Positions 8,405-19,876 of a stretch of 64,000 bases of DNA are shown here, piece by piece. Location of the stretch: positions 10,501 through 74,500 of the forward strand of contig NZ_JBINJD010000003.1 of the NCBI RefSeq assembly GCF_043951915.1, given 5' to 3'. Below the pieces are notes generated by a model, which had not been told where the DNA came from, did not search any database, and saw only the letters and a list, made by a program, of their open reading frames with translations. The stretch comes from Alienimonas sp043951915. Lineage in GTDB: Bacteria; Planctomycetota; Planctomycetia; Planctomycetales; Planctomycetaceae. The position numbers were made by a program, and so were the translations under genes. The first letter of the stretch is position 1; each line of letters begins with the position of its first letter.

Positions 8405-8773
8405 TCACTGGGCCTCGCCCAGGTCCGGCCGCAGAGCCTTGGCCCGGTGGAGGTAGACGTGCTGCACGTCGTGCTGGCCCAGCGGGGTCTCGACGTGGAG
8501 CAGCACCCGGATCAACCGCGGCAGGGCCCCGGCGACGTTGATCTCCGAGGCGCACAACAGCGGCACGGCCCCGAAGCCCACCCCGCGGGCGGCCTCGGCG
8601 GGAAAACAGCTCGTGAGGTCCGGCGTGGTGGTGAAGAAGGCGCTGCTGACGCGTTCGAGGTCCGTCACGTCATTTCGCCGGAGCACCTCGCGGAGCAGCT
8701 CCGCAGTCGCGGAGAGGACCTCCTCCCGGGTGTCGGATTCGACGCTGGTGGCCCCCCGGATACCGCGGATCAT
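8405..8773 (-). CDS. aroH: Chorismate mutase, AroH type
   Basis: Monofunctional cytoplasmic chorismate mutase of 122 residues, converting chorismate to prephenate for phenylalanine and tyrosine. The sequence follows the Bacillus subtilis AroH template: M-I-R-G-I-R-G-A-T-S-V-E at the start (with the active-site Arg), T-P-D-L near residue 50, C-F-P-A-E-A-A-R, R-V-L-L-H-V-E-T near residue 90 and H-V-Y-L-H-R-A-K-A-L-R-P-D-L at the end with the active-site Tyr and Arg. The start at ATG 8773 is fixed by the first of these motifs. It ends 19 bases from the convergent DCC gene. Confidence 0.94.
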   Translation of the reverse strand: MIRGIRGATSVESDTREEVLSATAELLREVLRRNDVTDLERVSSAFFTTTPDLTSCFPAEAARGVGFGAVPLLCASEINVAGALPRLIRVLLHVETPLGQHDVQHVYLHRAKALRPDLGEAQ

Positions 8774-8946
8774 GGGTTGGACTCGTTCGGGTCGGCGCGA
8801 AAAACAGGGGCGGGGTCCCCGTAGGGTATCGGACGCGGCCGGGTTCGGCCTTCCCACGTCCCGGCGAAGTCGGATAGCCTAACTTACGCCTGCCCCGCGG
8901 CGACGCCCGGGCGGTTTCCTTCTTCCTCCCCTGCAGGGAAGCGGCC

Positions 8947-10056
8947 ATGCCCCTCCTCGGCGATCTCCTGCCCGACTGCCCGCCCGCCGCGGCGGCAGTG
9001 GAGGTGCGCGGGGTGGGCACCGCCACGCACGCCAAGCCCGGCGATTTGCTCTTCCTGGCGGACCCGAAGGCGTCGCCGCTGCCGGCGGACTGCCCCGCGG
9101 CCGCGGTGCTGGTCGAACCGGGACTGGAAGCGAAGGCGAAGAACTTCCCCGGCGTCGTCGTGCCGCTGACCGGCGCCCGGGCGACGTTCCTCGGCTTGTT
9201 GCCGACGCTCGCCCCGCGGCGTCCCGGCGACAAGCGGGGCGTCTCCAACGCCGCCTACGTGCACCCCTCCGCGACGATCGCGGACAGCGCCACCGTCTAC
9301 CCCGGGGCGACCATCTCCGAGCACGCCGTGCTGGGCGAGGAGTGCGTCGTCTACCCGGGCGCGTTCGTCGGTCCCGGCTGCACGCTGGGTCGGGGGGTCG
9401 TCCTGCACCCGAACTGCGTACTGCATGACGGCGTGCACCTGGCCGACGGGGTGACCGTCCAGGCCGGCGCCGTGCTGGGCCAGGACGGATTTGGTTTCGA
9501 CAGCGACGCCTCCGGCCACCACCACCTGCCCCACCACGGCGGCGTACGGGTCGGTCCCGGGGCGCTGATCGGCGCCAACACCACCGTTGCCCGCGGCATG
9601 ATCGCCGACACGTACGTTGGCGAGGGCACCGTCACCGACGCCCAGGTGGTCATCGCCCACAATTGCGACATCGGTCCGCACAACCTGTTTTGCAGTCAGG
9701 TCGGCATCGCCGGCTCCGTGACGACCGGGGCGTTCGTGGTCGCCGCCGGTCAGGCGGGGATCGCCGATCACGTCACGGTGGCGGATCAGGTGACGCTCGG
9801 CAGCAAGTCCGGCGTGCATCGCGACTGTCACAAGCCGGGCGTGACCTACCTCGGCGCCCCGGCCCGTCCGGCCGACGAGGAAGCCCGCATCCTGATCTCC
9901 GCGGGCAAGCTGCCCGAGATGCGGCAGACCCTCAAAGCCCTGCAAAAGCAGGTCGTGGCCCTGACCGAGACGGTTCACCGCCTGGAAGCCGAACGCATGG
10001 AAGCTGGGGACGACCCCGCCGCCGCACCCGAACTGAGCCTCCGCGAAGCGGCCTGA
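8947..10056 (+). CDS. lpxD: UDP-3-O-acylglucosamine N-acyltransferase
   Basis: Third acyl-transfer step of lipid A synthesis: transfers a hydroxyacyl chain from ACP to the 2-amino group of UDP-3-O-acylglucosamine. The 369-residue product has the N-terminal uridine-binding domain (about 1-95), then a left-handed beta helix of hexapeptide repeats (about 100-300; e.g. V-Y-P-G-A-T-I and A-H-N-C-D-I-G) and a helical C-terminal tail with L-K-A-L-Q-K-Q. The LpxD-type catalytic histidine is likely in the H-G-G-V-R-V segment near residue 199 or the A-H-N-C segment near residue 238. lpxI follows 33 bases downstream, so the two are likely one operon. Presence supports an LPS-type outer membrane. Confidence 0.95.
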   Translation: MPLLGDLLPDCPPAAAAVEVRGVGTATHAKPGDLLFLADPKASPLPADCPAAAVLVEPGLEAKAKNFPGVVVPLTGARATFLGLLPTLAPRRPGDKRGVSNAAYVHPSATIADSATVYPGATISEHAVLGEECVVYPGAFVGPGCTLGRGVVLHPNCVLHDGVHLADGVTVQAGAVLGQDGFGFDSDASGHHHLPHHGGVRVGPGALIGANTTVARGMIADTYVGEGTVTDAQVVIAHNCDIGPHNLFCSQVGIAGSVTTGAFVVAAGQAGIADHVTVADQVTLGSKSGVHRDCHKPGVTYLGAPARPADEEARILISAGKLPEMRQTLKALQKQVVALTETVHRLEAERMEAGDDPAAAPELSLREAA

Positions 10057-10089
10057 GCGCGCCTCCCGCTCCGCCCCGCCCCAGACCCC

Positions 10090-11097
10090 ATGGTCCCCGA
10101 CAGGCCCCCCGCCGGCATGGACGCCGCGATCGATCCCGCCGCCGGCCCGCAGGCGCTCCGCCTCGCGGCGCACACGGTGCCGTCCGTCATCGTGGATCCG
10201 GACGATCAATCGCTCGACCGCCCGCTGCAGGCCCCGCCGCCGGGCCGGGTCGGGCTGCTCGCCGGCGCCGGCAAGTTCCCCTTCCGGTTCGCCCAGGCGG
10301 CGCGGGCCGGCGGGCACGAGGTGTTCGCGGTCGGCGTGCAGGGGATGTGCGACCCGGAACTCGCCGACTACTGCGACGGCTACCGCGAGGCGCCGATCTG
10401 CAAAGCCGGCAGCATGATCCGCAAGTTCCGCCGGGCGGGCGTGCGGGAAGTCGTGATGGCGGGCAAGGTGACGAAAACCGTCTTCTTCGAGCCGTGGCGG
10501 GTCTTCAAGCTGATGCCCGACTGGCGGGCGCTGTCCATCTGGTTCCACCACGCCCGGCGGGATAAGAAGGACGACACCCTGTTGCTGGCGGTGATCGCCG
10601 AGTTCGCCCGCAGCGGCCTGACGGTCGGGTCCGCCCTCGATTACGCCCCGGAGCTTCTCGTGCCGCACGGCTTCCTCACCGATCGTCAGCCCACGCCCAA
10701 GCAGTGGGAGGACATCCGCTTCGGCTGGACTCTCGCCAAAGAGATGGGCCGGCTGGACGTCGGACAGAGCATCTGCGTCGCCGACAAGGCCGTGATGGCG
10801 GTCGAGGCGATCGAGGGCACCGACAAGTGCATCGAACGGGCCGGCGAACTGTGCCGGCGGGGCGGCTTCACCGTGGTGAAGGTCGCCAAGCCGCAGCAGG
10901 ACCGCCGCTTCGACGTGCCGACCGTGGGCGAGACGACCCTCCGCACGATGCACGCCGCCGGCGCCCGGGTGTTGGCGATCGAGAGCGGCAAAACGATCAT
11001 GATCGACCGCGGCCCGATGATGGACCTCGCCGACCGGCTCGGCATCGCCGTCGTCAGCCTGAACGCCGAAGAACTGTCGCTCAAAGCCGCGGCGTAG
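10090..11097 (+). CDS. lpxI: UDP-2,3-diacylglucosamine pyrophosphatase LpxI
   Basis: LpxI (DUF1009 family) hydrolyses UDP-2,3-diacylglucosamine to lipid X and UMP, the step that many proteobacteria do with LpxH. The 335-residue frame has the family's G-L-L-A-G-A-G-K-F-P start of the N-domain near residue 54, the M-A-G-K-V-T-K core near residue 122 and the C-terminal D-V-G-Q-S-I-C-V, E-G-T-D, V-K-V-A-K-P-Q-Q-D-R-R-F-D-V-P and I-D-R segments. About 50 extra N-terminal residues, Pro/Ala-rich, precede the domain; ATG at 10117 is a possible alternative start. Directly downstream of lpxD, so both act in lipid A assembly at the inner membrane face. Confidence 0.94.
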   Translation: MVPDRPPAGMDAAIDPAAGPQALRLAAHTVPSVIVDPDDQSLDRPLQAPPPGRVGLLAGAGKFPFRFAQAARAGGHEVFAVGVQGMCDPELADYCDGYREAPICKAGSMIRKFRRAGVREVVMAGKVTKTVFFEPWRVFKLMPDWRALSIWFHHARRDKKDDTLLLAVIAEFARSGLTVGSALDYAPELLVPHGFLTDRQPTPKQWEDIRFGWTLAKEMGRLDVGQSICVADKAVMAVEAIEGTDKCIERAGELCRRGGFTVVKVAKPQQDRRFDVPTVGETTLRTMHAAGARVLAIESGKTIMIDRGPMMDLADRLGIAVVSLNAEELSLKAAA

Positions 11098-11148
11098 AGG
11101 GCGCCCGGCAGCCCGAAGCGCAAGCCGAGCCGTGTACGCGTGGCCGGC

Positions 11149-12012
11149 TCAATACAGCGCGGACGCCAACCGGCGTCGGTACTCGCTGACCAGCGGGTCG
11201 GCGCCGAGGACCTCGAACACCCGCAGCATCGCCGCTTTGCCGGCGTCGCGCGGGTCGCCGGGGAAGCGTTCGACGACGGAGAGAGCCGTTTGCAGGGCCG
11301 GCTCGTACTCGCCCGCGGCGGCGAGGGCGTCCGCCAGGGCCAGTTGGGCGGTCGGGTCGTCCGGGGCGGCCTCCGCGGCGGCGCGGGCCTCTTCCAGGTC
11401 GGTCGCTCCGCCGGACTGCCGCAGGGCGAGTTCGGCCTTCAGCTTGGCGGCCTCCGGAGGAAGCGGACCGCGTTTCTCCAACTCCGCCAACGCCGCCGCG
11501 GCCTCCTCGAGTTCGCCCGTCCGCATCGCGCAGCGGGCGAGGCCCAGCGTCGCCTCCGGGAAGCCGGGCCGCAGGTCCAGGGCGAGGCCGTAGCGAATGG
11601 CCGCCGCGGCCGGGTTGTCCGGCTCCAGCTGGGCGGCCTCGGCGAGGCGATGATCCGCCTCGTCCGGCGCCAGACATTGGAGCCACGCCCGCAGCTCGAC
11701 CTCCGTCTTCAGCCCGACGAATTGATCGACCGGCCGGCCGTCGGCGAAGGCGATCACGTGCGGGATGGAACTGACGCGGAACGCCGCGGCGAGCTGCTGT
11801 TCCTGGTCGATATCCACCTTCGCCAGCGTCCACGCCCCGTTCGCCTCCGCGGCGAGACCTTCCAGAAGCGGGCCAAGCGTCCGGCAGGGCCCGCACCAGG
11901 GGGCCCAGAAGTCGACCACCACCGGCACGGGGCTACGGAGGACCGTCTGCTCGAACGTCGCGGCGGTGACGTCCACGGTGTGCGGCGGGGCGGAGGAGGC
12001 GTCGGCGGACAT
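11149..12012 (-). CDS. Thioredoxin-TPR co-chaperone-like protein (CnoX/YbbN type)
   Basis: The 287-residue protein has an N-terminal thioredoxin domain (about 10-115) and four or so tetratricopeptide-like helical repeats (about 125-287) rich in Ala and Leu. The redox motif is intact at W39-C40-G41-P42-C43. The YbbN/CnoX family of E. coli has a similar layout, but with a non-canonical S-x-x-C motif; the present protein keeps both cysteines and so may be redox-active. Role, by family, is protection of unfolded proteins under oxidative stress with GroEL/DnaK; this is inferred. The start at ATG 12012 avoids the Gly-rich upstream extension. It lies 40 bases downstream of the DUF1598 gene. Confidence 0.88.
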   Translation of the reverse strand: MSADASSAPPHTVDVTAATFEQTVLRSPVPVVVDFWAPWCGPCRTLGPLLEGLAAEANGAWTLAKVDIDQEQQLAAAFRVSSIPHVIAFADGRPVDQFVGLKTEVELRAWLQCLAPDEADHRLAEAAQLEPDNPAAAAIRYGLALDLRPGFPEATLGLARCAMRTGELEEAAAALAELEKRGPLPPEAAKLKAELALRQSGGATDLEEARAAAEAAPDDPTAQLALADALAAAGEYEPALQTALSVVERFPGDPRDAGKAAMLRVFEVLGADPLVSEYRRRLASALY

Positions 12013-12052
12013 GCCGTCAGTGTGCCCTCCCCCGCGGCGGCCGGCCATCGTC

Positions 12053-13429
12053 TCAGTCCCACCACCAGCGCTCGCCGGCCGCGGCGAACGCGTCGGCGCG
12101 GGCCCGTTCCAGTTCGCCGCTTGCGTCCGGCGCCTGCCCGGCCTCCCGCAGGGCGTCGGCGGCCCGAATCGAGACGCCGCCGCTGATCAGCCCCACGACC
12201 GTGCGGCCCGTGCTCTTCGTGTTGAACGCCGTCGGCACTGTCTTCGGCGCCGGGCCGACCGGCACCGGCAACGCCGCCTCGTCGAGCAGCAGGCCCGGCG
12301 TCCAGCCGGCCTTCTCCGTCAGCCGTTCCGCCCGCAGCAATTCGGCCGTCACCGCCAGATCGTACAGGTTCTGCAATTGGGCGAAGATCGGCCGCTCGGC
12401 GGCAAGGTCCGGGACCTGCTCCGTAAAACGGTTCGCCCAAGCCACGTTCGACCGCCCCTGCTGCCCGGCGTCGCGGCGGCTGCCGTCGGCGGCGATCACC
12501 TCGTCCTCCGTCAGCATCCGCAGGCGCTGACCGCGGAGGGCGAAGGCGGTGCGGTCGGCATTCACCCCGACGGGTTCGTAATCGGCGACGATGAAGAATC
12601 GCTGGGCGCTGTTGGCCCCGGGGCCAATCAGGGCGAGGTGCGACGGCAAGCCCCGCACGCCGGACGGTTCGAGGCCGAGGGAGACGAGCTTCATGCGGTA
12701 GTCCGCCTCCGCCAGCGTCACGCCGAAGTGCGAACCGGCGGGCACGCCGTAAATGCGAATCGTCTGATCGCCGAGGATCTCCGCCAGCTTGCGGTAGACG
12801 CTCGCCGCCTGCGAGACGGACCGCACCGGCCCGAGGTTCGCCGTCGCCCGGGCCAGCGCGGCCTGCCGCTCCGGCACGGGGTCGATGGAACAGCCGATCG
12901 CCCCGCCCCGGCTCGCCTCGCCGCCGCGGAGGGCGGCGAGCAGATCGAACAGGTGCAGCACCGGCCGTCCGCCGTGCTCGCCCTCGGCGGTGGAGATCAT
13001 CCGCCCCAGCGCGTCCGGTCCGAACCCGCCGGCGGGGCCGACGAGCACCACGTCGCCGGGCTCCTCCGCCGTGCCCGGCTGGACGAGGACGGCGTCGATC
13101 CGGGTGAGACCGGCGAGGAACCGCATCGCCTCGTCCGGCTCCTCCCCCGCCGCGGCCGCCGCGGCGAGGGCCGCTTCGAGCTTCCTTAGCGAGACCTTGC
13201 GGGCGTCGCTGTCGGCGTTGAGGTCCGCGGGCAGGTTGTCGGCGGCGAAGGCGGCCTGCCGTTCCTTGTCGAGTTTGGTGCCGAGCGTTTTGTCGTCGCG
13301 GGCGGTGAGGGCGCCGGACGGGTCGATCAGCACGCCGCCGAGCCCGTTGTTCCCCCCGCCGTTCCCCTGGGCGAGAGCGAAGGCCGGTGCCGCCAGCATC
13401 GAGGCGGCGAGTAGCAACGAGAGTCGCAC
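12053..13429 (-). CDS. Secreted DUF1598-family protein
   Basis: A 458-residue exported protein of unknown function in a family (DUF1598) that I know mainly from planctomycetes. It starts with a clear signal peptide (L-L-L-A-A-S-M-L-A-A-P-A-F-A-L-A-Q), followed by a Gly/Asn-rich linker G-N-G-G-G-N-N-G. The body contains V-G-P-A-G-G-F-G near residue 130, L-A-A-L-R-G-G near residue 165, Q-T-I-R-I-Y-G-V-P near residue 222, R-F-F-I-V-A-D-Y near residue 280 and ends with W-W-W-D. No enzymatic motif is evident. It may be co-transcribed with the thioredoxin-TPR gene 40 bases downstream. The family call is from remembered sequence character, so treat it as likely rather than certain. Confidence 0.8.
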   Translation of the reverse strand: MRLSLLLAASMLAAPAFALAQGNGGGNNGLGGVLIDPSGALTARDDKTLGTKLDKERQAAFAADNLPADLNADSDARKVSLRKLEAALAAAAAAGEEPDEAMRFLAGLTRIDAVLVQPGTAEEPGDVVLVGPAGGFGPDALGRMISTAEGEHGGRPVLHLFDLLAALRGGEASRGGAIGCSIDPVPERQAALARATANLGPVRSVSQAASVYRKLAEILGDQTIRIYGVPAGSHFGVTLAEADYRMKLVSLGLEPSGVRGLPSHLALIGPGANSAQRFFIVADYEPVGVNADRTAFALRGQRLRMLTEDEVIAADGSRRDAGQQGRSNVAWANRFTEQVPDLAAERPIFAQLQNLYDLAVTAELLRAERLTEKAGWTPGLLLDEAALPVPVGPAPKTVPTAFNTKSTGRTVVGLISGGVSIRAADALREAGQAPDASGELERARADAFAAAGERWWWD

Positions 13430-13466
13430 GGGATCGCTCCGGAAGCGGGGGCGGGAACGACCGATG

Positions 13467-14357
13467 CTACCCGCGGCCAGCCGTCCGGACGAGACGCGCC
13501 GCGTGAGCGGCGAGTTCGTCCTCCGTCGGCAGTTCGATCAGCCGCTCCCGTCCCGCCCAGAACAGGGCGGCGCAGGTGAGGTCGGCGGTCGTCCCCGGAT
13601 TGCGTCGGGGCGAGCCGCCGCGGAGGTAGCGGTCGAGTCGCGCGACCGCCTTCAACTCGAACGGCCGACCGGGCACGCCCTCCTGGCGGTTCCACGCCTC
13701 GCCGGCCCGCAGCCGGACCCGCTCCGCCGTCGCCCGTCCGCAGCGGCGGACGATGTGCGAATCCGGCACGAGGGCCAGCCGGTGGAGGAACGCAGCCCCC
13801 GTCGCCGCCTCCCACCCCGCCCGCTGCCAGGTCCCGGCGAGAACCTCGGCGTCCCGCTGCACGTCCGCGAACGCGTCCGTGTACTGCCGAGCGATCCGGT
13901 CGCGGTCGGCGGCGAGGGCCATTGCCTCAGTCAGCGTCACCGTCGGCTCGTCGCGCACGTCCTGCTCCGCCGCGTCACCGAGCCCGCCGGGGTTCGCCAC
14001 ACGGATCGCCTCGTATACGGCGCAGGCGTCCTCCACGGTCGTCGCGGCGAGGACCGATCCGATCCCGACCGCCAGCGATTCGCTCGCCGGCACGGTGCAC
14101 AGCGGGGCGAGCAGCAGGGCGATGCCGAGGTTCACGTTCGTCCCGCACTCCTCACGGGTTGCCCGCACGCAGTTCAGCACCGCCGGACCGACGCCGATCT
14201 CGGCCGCGGCCGGCAGCGTCGCCGCGGCGACGTGGGCCGCGGCGACGAAGTGGCTGTAGGTCAGATCCTCGAAGTCCACCCCCGGAAACACGTTCCCCGG
14301 CTTGCGGGCGGTGCATTCGGTCAGGCAGGCGCGGCGGACGAGTTCCAGCGGGACCAT
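13467..14357 (-). CDS. CitG-like triphosphoribosyl-dephospho-CoA synthase family protein
   Basis: The 296-residue protein has the family signature A-R-K-P-G-N-V-F near residue 17 and the C-terminal N-P-G-T-T-A-D-L near residue 258, with N-L-G-I-A-L-L-L-A-P-L between them, as in CitG/MdcB. Those enzymes make the prosthetic-group precursor of citrate lyase and malonate decarboxylase. None of those enzymes' other subunits are in this window, so the substrate here may differ; related proteins occur in methanogens and methylotrophs, perhaps in the C1 pathway that planctomycetes share. That link is inference. It starts 71 bases below the fusA stop, and an apparent terminator lies in that gap. Confidence 0.82.
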   Translation of the reverse strand: MVPLELVRRACLTECTARKPGNVFPGVDFEDLTYSHFVAAAHVAAATLPAAAEIGVGPAVLNCVRATREECGTNVNLGIALLLAPLCTVPASESLAVGIGSVLAATTVEDACAVYEAIRVANPGGLGDAAEQDVRDEPTVTLTEAMALAADRDRIARQYTDAFADVQRDAEVLAGTWQRAGWEAATGAAFLHRLALVPDSHIVRRCGRATAERVRLRAGEAWNRQEGVPGRPFELKAVARLDRYLRGGSPRRNPGTTADLTCAALFWAGRERLIELPTEDELAAHAARLVRTAGRG

Positions 14358-14367
14358 TCTTCGCGCA

Positions 14368-14404
14368 GCAAAGAGCCCCGCCTGCGAAACCGCAAGCGGG
14401 GCTC
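14368..14404 (-). terminator. Hairpin terminator downstream of fusA
   Basis: On the minus strand, GAGCCCCGC and GCGGGGCTC form a 9-bp stem extended by an inner TGCG/CGCA pairing; TTTGC follows. It sits 25 bases past the fusA stop and just before the CitG-like start. The T-run is short, so termination may be partial. Confidence 0.6.
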
Positions 14405-14428
14405 CTCCGGGTCAGGACAGATTCGCGA

Positions 14429-16561
14429 CTACTTCATCGCGGCCTTGGCTTCCTGCTGCTCCTGGCGGGCCTTCAGGACCTCTTCCTGAATGTTCGCCGG
14501 GACCTGGGCGTACTTCGAGAACTCCATGCTGAAGTTGCCTTTGCCCTGGGTCATGGACCGCAGCTCGTTGGCGTAGTCGAACATCTCCGCCAGCGGGACC
14601 TCGGCCTCGACGATGGCCGTGCCGTGCTTGGTGGAGCTGTCGACGATCATGCCCCGCTTGCTGCTCACGTGGCCGGTGACCGGGCCCTGGAACTCCTCGG
14701 GGCACTCGATCTCCAGCTTCATGATCGGCTCCTGGAGCTTCACGTTGGCCTTCTTCAACGTCTCCCGCATCGCCTGGAAGCCGGTCGTGTTGAAGGCCAT
14801 TTCGGAGGAGTCGACGTCGTGGTACGAGCCGTCGTTGAGGATCATCCGCACGCCGACGACCTCGAACTCGCCCAGCGGGCCCTTCTCGATGCCGCGTCGC
14901 ATGCCCTTCTCGATCGCGGGGATGTATTCGCGGGGAATACGGCCCTGCGTGATGTCGTTGACGAACTCGAACGGCTCCTCGGCGGCTTCCAGTTCCTCGT
15001 CCGTCATCGGCTCCAGGGTGCCTTTGACGTGGCCGTACTGGCCGGAACCGCCCGTCTGCTTCTTGTGCTTGTGGTCGTAGTCGGTCGCCTTGGTCGGGCG
15101 CTCCTTGTAGGCCACGCGCGGCGGGCCGACCTCGCACTCCACCTTGTATTCACGCCGGATGCGTTCGACGTAGATGTCGAGGTGCAGCTGGCCCATGCCG
15201 GCGATGAGGGTCTCGCCGGTTTCCTCGTCGCTGAAGACGCGGAAGGTCGGGTCTTCGCGGCGGAAGCGTTCCAGCGCCTTGCCGAGCTTGTCCGCCCCTT
15301 CCCGCTTCAACGGGGTGAGGGAGCGGGTGATGACCGCGTCGGCGACGAAGATGTTCTCCAGCGAGTAGTTCACGCCGTCGCCGCAGAACGTGTCGCCGGA
15401 GGCGCAGTCCATGCCCACGACCGCGATGATGTCGCCGGGGCCGGCGGTCTCGACGTCGGCGCGGTCGTTGGCGTGCATCCGCACCAGGCGGCCGAAGCGG
15501 GTCTTCTGGCCGGTCCGGGTGTTGATGTAGCTGTCGCCCTTGTTGATCGTCCCCTGATAGATCCGGGTGTAGGTCAACTGGCCGAACTGCTCCTGCACGA
15601 TCTTGAACGCCATGGCGACCGTCGGCAGGTCCGCTTCCGGCTTCAGCGGCACGCGGGAGGCCTTGCCGTCCTCGTCGACGTTGTCCTGGTCCAACGCCGA
15701 AATGTCCCGCTCCAGCGGGCTGGGCAGGTACTGGTTGATCGCGTCCAGCAGGGGCTGCACGCCCTTGTTCTTATAGGCGGAACCCATCATCACCGGGACG
15801 ATCTGGTGACTCAGCGTCGTCTCGCGGACGATGTCGTGGATCATCTTCTCGGGGATCTCGGCCTCCTCGAGCAGCTTCTCCATCAACTCGTCGTTATAGA
15901 GGCTGAGCGACTCGAGCATCTCGCCCCGCTTCTCCTTCGCCTGGTCGAGCAGTTCCGCGGGGATCTCCTCCACGCGGACTTTCTCGCCCTTCTCGCCGTC
16001 GAAGTAGTAGGCCTTCATCGCGATCAGGTCGACGACGCCCTCGTGGCTTTCCTCGAGACCGATCGGGATCTGCAGCGGCACGGGGGTGACGTGCAGTTTG
16101 GCGGCCATCTGCTCCGTCACGCTGAACGGATCGGCGCCGGTGCGGTCGCACTTGTTGATGAAGGCGATCCGGGGGATCTGGTACCGCTTCATCTGACGGT
16201 CGACCGTCAGGCTCTGGCTCTGGACGCCGCCGACGCTGCACAGCACCAGGATGGCGCCGTCCAGCACGCGCAAGGAACGCTCCACCTCGACGGTGAAATC
16301 GACGTGGCCCGGGGTGTCGATGATGTTGATCGAGTAGTCCTTCCACGTCACCGAAGTGGCCGCGGAGGCGATCGTGATCCCCTTCTCCTTCTCGAGCTCC
16401 ATCGAGTCCATGACGGCCCCCTCCTTCTTAACGTCACCGATTTTGTGCGTCTTGCCGGAGTAAAACAGGATTCGCTCCGTCAGCGTGGTCTTGCCGCTGT
16501 CGATGTGGGCGGAGATCCCGATGTTGCGATGCTTATCGAGATTCTTGAGGAAGTCGTTCAT
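14429..16561 (-). CDS. fusA: Elongation factor G, mitochondrial-EFG1/spdEFG1-like
   Basis: Translocase GTPase of protein synthesis, 710 residues. The G domain has A-H-I-D-S-G-K-T-T (18-26), D-T-P-G-H (near 86) and N-K-C-D (near 141). Domains II-V follow, including the domain IV tip G-S-G-Q-Y-G-H and domain V S-S-K-R-G. The effector segment M-D-S-M-E-L-E-K-E-K-G-I-T, instead of the usual M-D-W-M-E-Q-E-Q-E-R-G-I-T, and the C-terminal L-R-S-M-T-Q-G-K-G-N-F-S-M-E-F resemble mitochondrial EFG1. Planctomycetes are known to have such an spdEFG1, with ribosome recycling done by a second factor. ATG 16561 lies at the conserved M-N-D-F-L-K start. The upstream gap (16562-16949) holds its candidate promoter. 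Confidence 0.96.
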   Translation of the reverse strand: MNDFLKNLDKHRNIGISAHIDSGKTTLTERILFYSGKTHKIGDVKKEGAVMDSMELEKEKGITIASAATSVTWKDYSINIIDTPGHVDFTVEVERSLRVLDGAILVLCSVGGVQSQSLTVDRQMKRYQIPRIAFINKCDRTGADPFSVTEQMAAKLHVTPVPLQIPIGLEESHEGVVDLIAMKAYYFDGEKGEKVRVEEIPAELLDQAKEKRGEMLESLSLYNDELMEKLLEEAEIPEKMIHDIVRETTLSHQIVPVMMGSAYKNKGVQPLLDAINQYLPSPLERDISALDQDNVDEDGKASRVPLKPEADLPTVAMAFKIVQEQFGQLTYTRIYQGTINKGDSYINTRTGQKTRFGRLVRMHANDRADVETAGPGDIIAVVGMDCASGDTFCGDGVNYSLENIFVADAVITRSLTPLKREGADKLGKALERFRREDPTFRVFSDEETGETLIAGMGQLHLDIYVERIRREYKVECEVGPPRVAYKERPTKATDYDHKHKKQTGGSGQYGHVKGTLEPMTDEELEAAEEPFEFVNDITQGRIPREYIPAIEKGMRRGIEKGPLGEFEVVGVRMILNDGSYHDVDSSEMAFNTTGFQAMRETLKKANVKLQEPIMKLEIECPEEFQGPVTGHVSSKRGMIVDSSTKHGTAIVEAEVPLAEMFDYANELRSMTQGKGNFSMEFSKYAQVPANIQEEVLKARQEQQEAKAAMK

Positions 16562-16837
16562 GAGGTCGCTTTTGCGGGGGCGCGGCGGGGATTCGCCGGG
16601 CAAAGAAGAGGGGTGTGAACGCCTGGAGCGGGCACGACACCCACTCGATAGAACCTGAACCCTGACGGCCGCATCGTCGGCGGTCGTCACTCACTGAGCC
16701 GGGACCGAGAAACCGTACCGGGGTACGGGGGCGAGGTCCGCGGCGGTCAGCGAGGTGTTTTCATGGGTCCGGAGGCTGCGGGCCGCACATCGCGGGCGGT
16801 GCGGTCCCTCCGCGCCTGTCCCGGTTGCGACAGGGGC

Positions 16838-16866
16838 ATCATAGCGAGTCGTCCTCGCCCGAAAAG
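16838..16866 (-). promoter_or_regulatory. Candidate promoter for fusA
   Basis: A TATGAT hexamer (16843-16838, minus strand) is preceded after 17 bases by CTTTTC (16866-16861), a weak -35. If used, it gives a leader of about 270 bases before the fusA ATG. The 388-base gap 16562-16949 otherwise holds a short CCGTACC/GGTACGG palindrome near 16711-16727 and the hairpin described separately; I see no open frame worth calling. Confidence 0.35.
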
Positions 16867-16893
16867 GGCGTTTCCGATAAGAATCCGCGCATG

Positions 16894-16929
16894 CGTAACG
16901 CCGAGGCCCCGCGGGACCCCGGCGTTACG
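16894..16929. repeat. Dispersed hairpin, TAACGCCGAGGCCCC family, copy 1
   Basis: Two 17-base arms with two mismatches and a 2-base loop form a near-perfect palindrome just past the ppdK stop. The left arm shares the 15-mer TAACGCCGAGGCCCC exactly with a second hairpin between rpe and gap (61116-61148). No T-run follows, so a terminator role is possible but unproven. Confidence 0.7.
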
Positions 16930-16949
16930 GACGTGTTACAGAGAATCGG

Positions 16950-19676
<2,727 letters not shown>

Positions 19677-19876
19677 CTGGCGCGGGGACTGATGCGAGTG
19701 CGATTTGGTTGCGAACGCCGCCACGCGAGGGAGGGCTCCGAAAGAAGCCGAGGCGAGCCGGTTCGATCCGGTTAGACCGGGGGCGCGGGCCGCGTGCGAC
19801 GGGGCGGAACCGTATCGGGCGCAGAGTCCACCCGCAACCGGTCCGTCGCGGTCCCCGCGGTGTTAGAGTGACGCTC

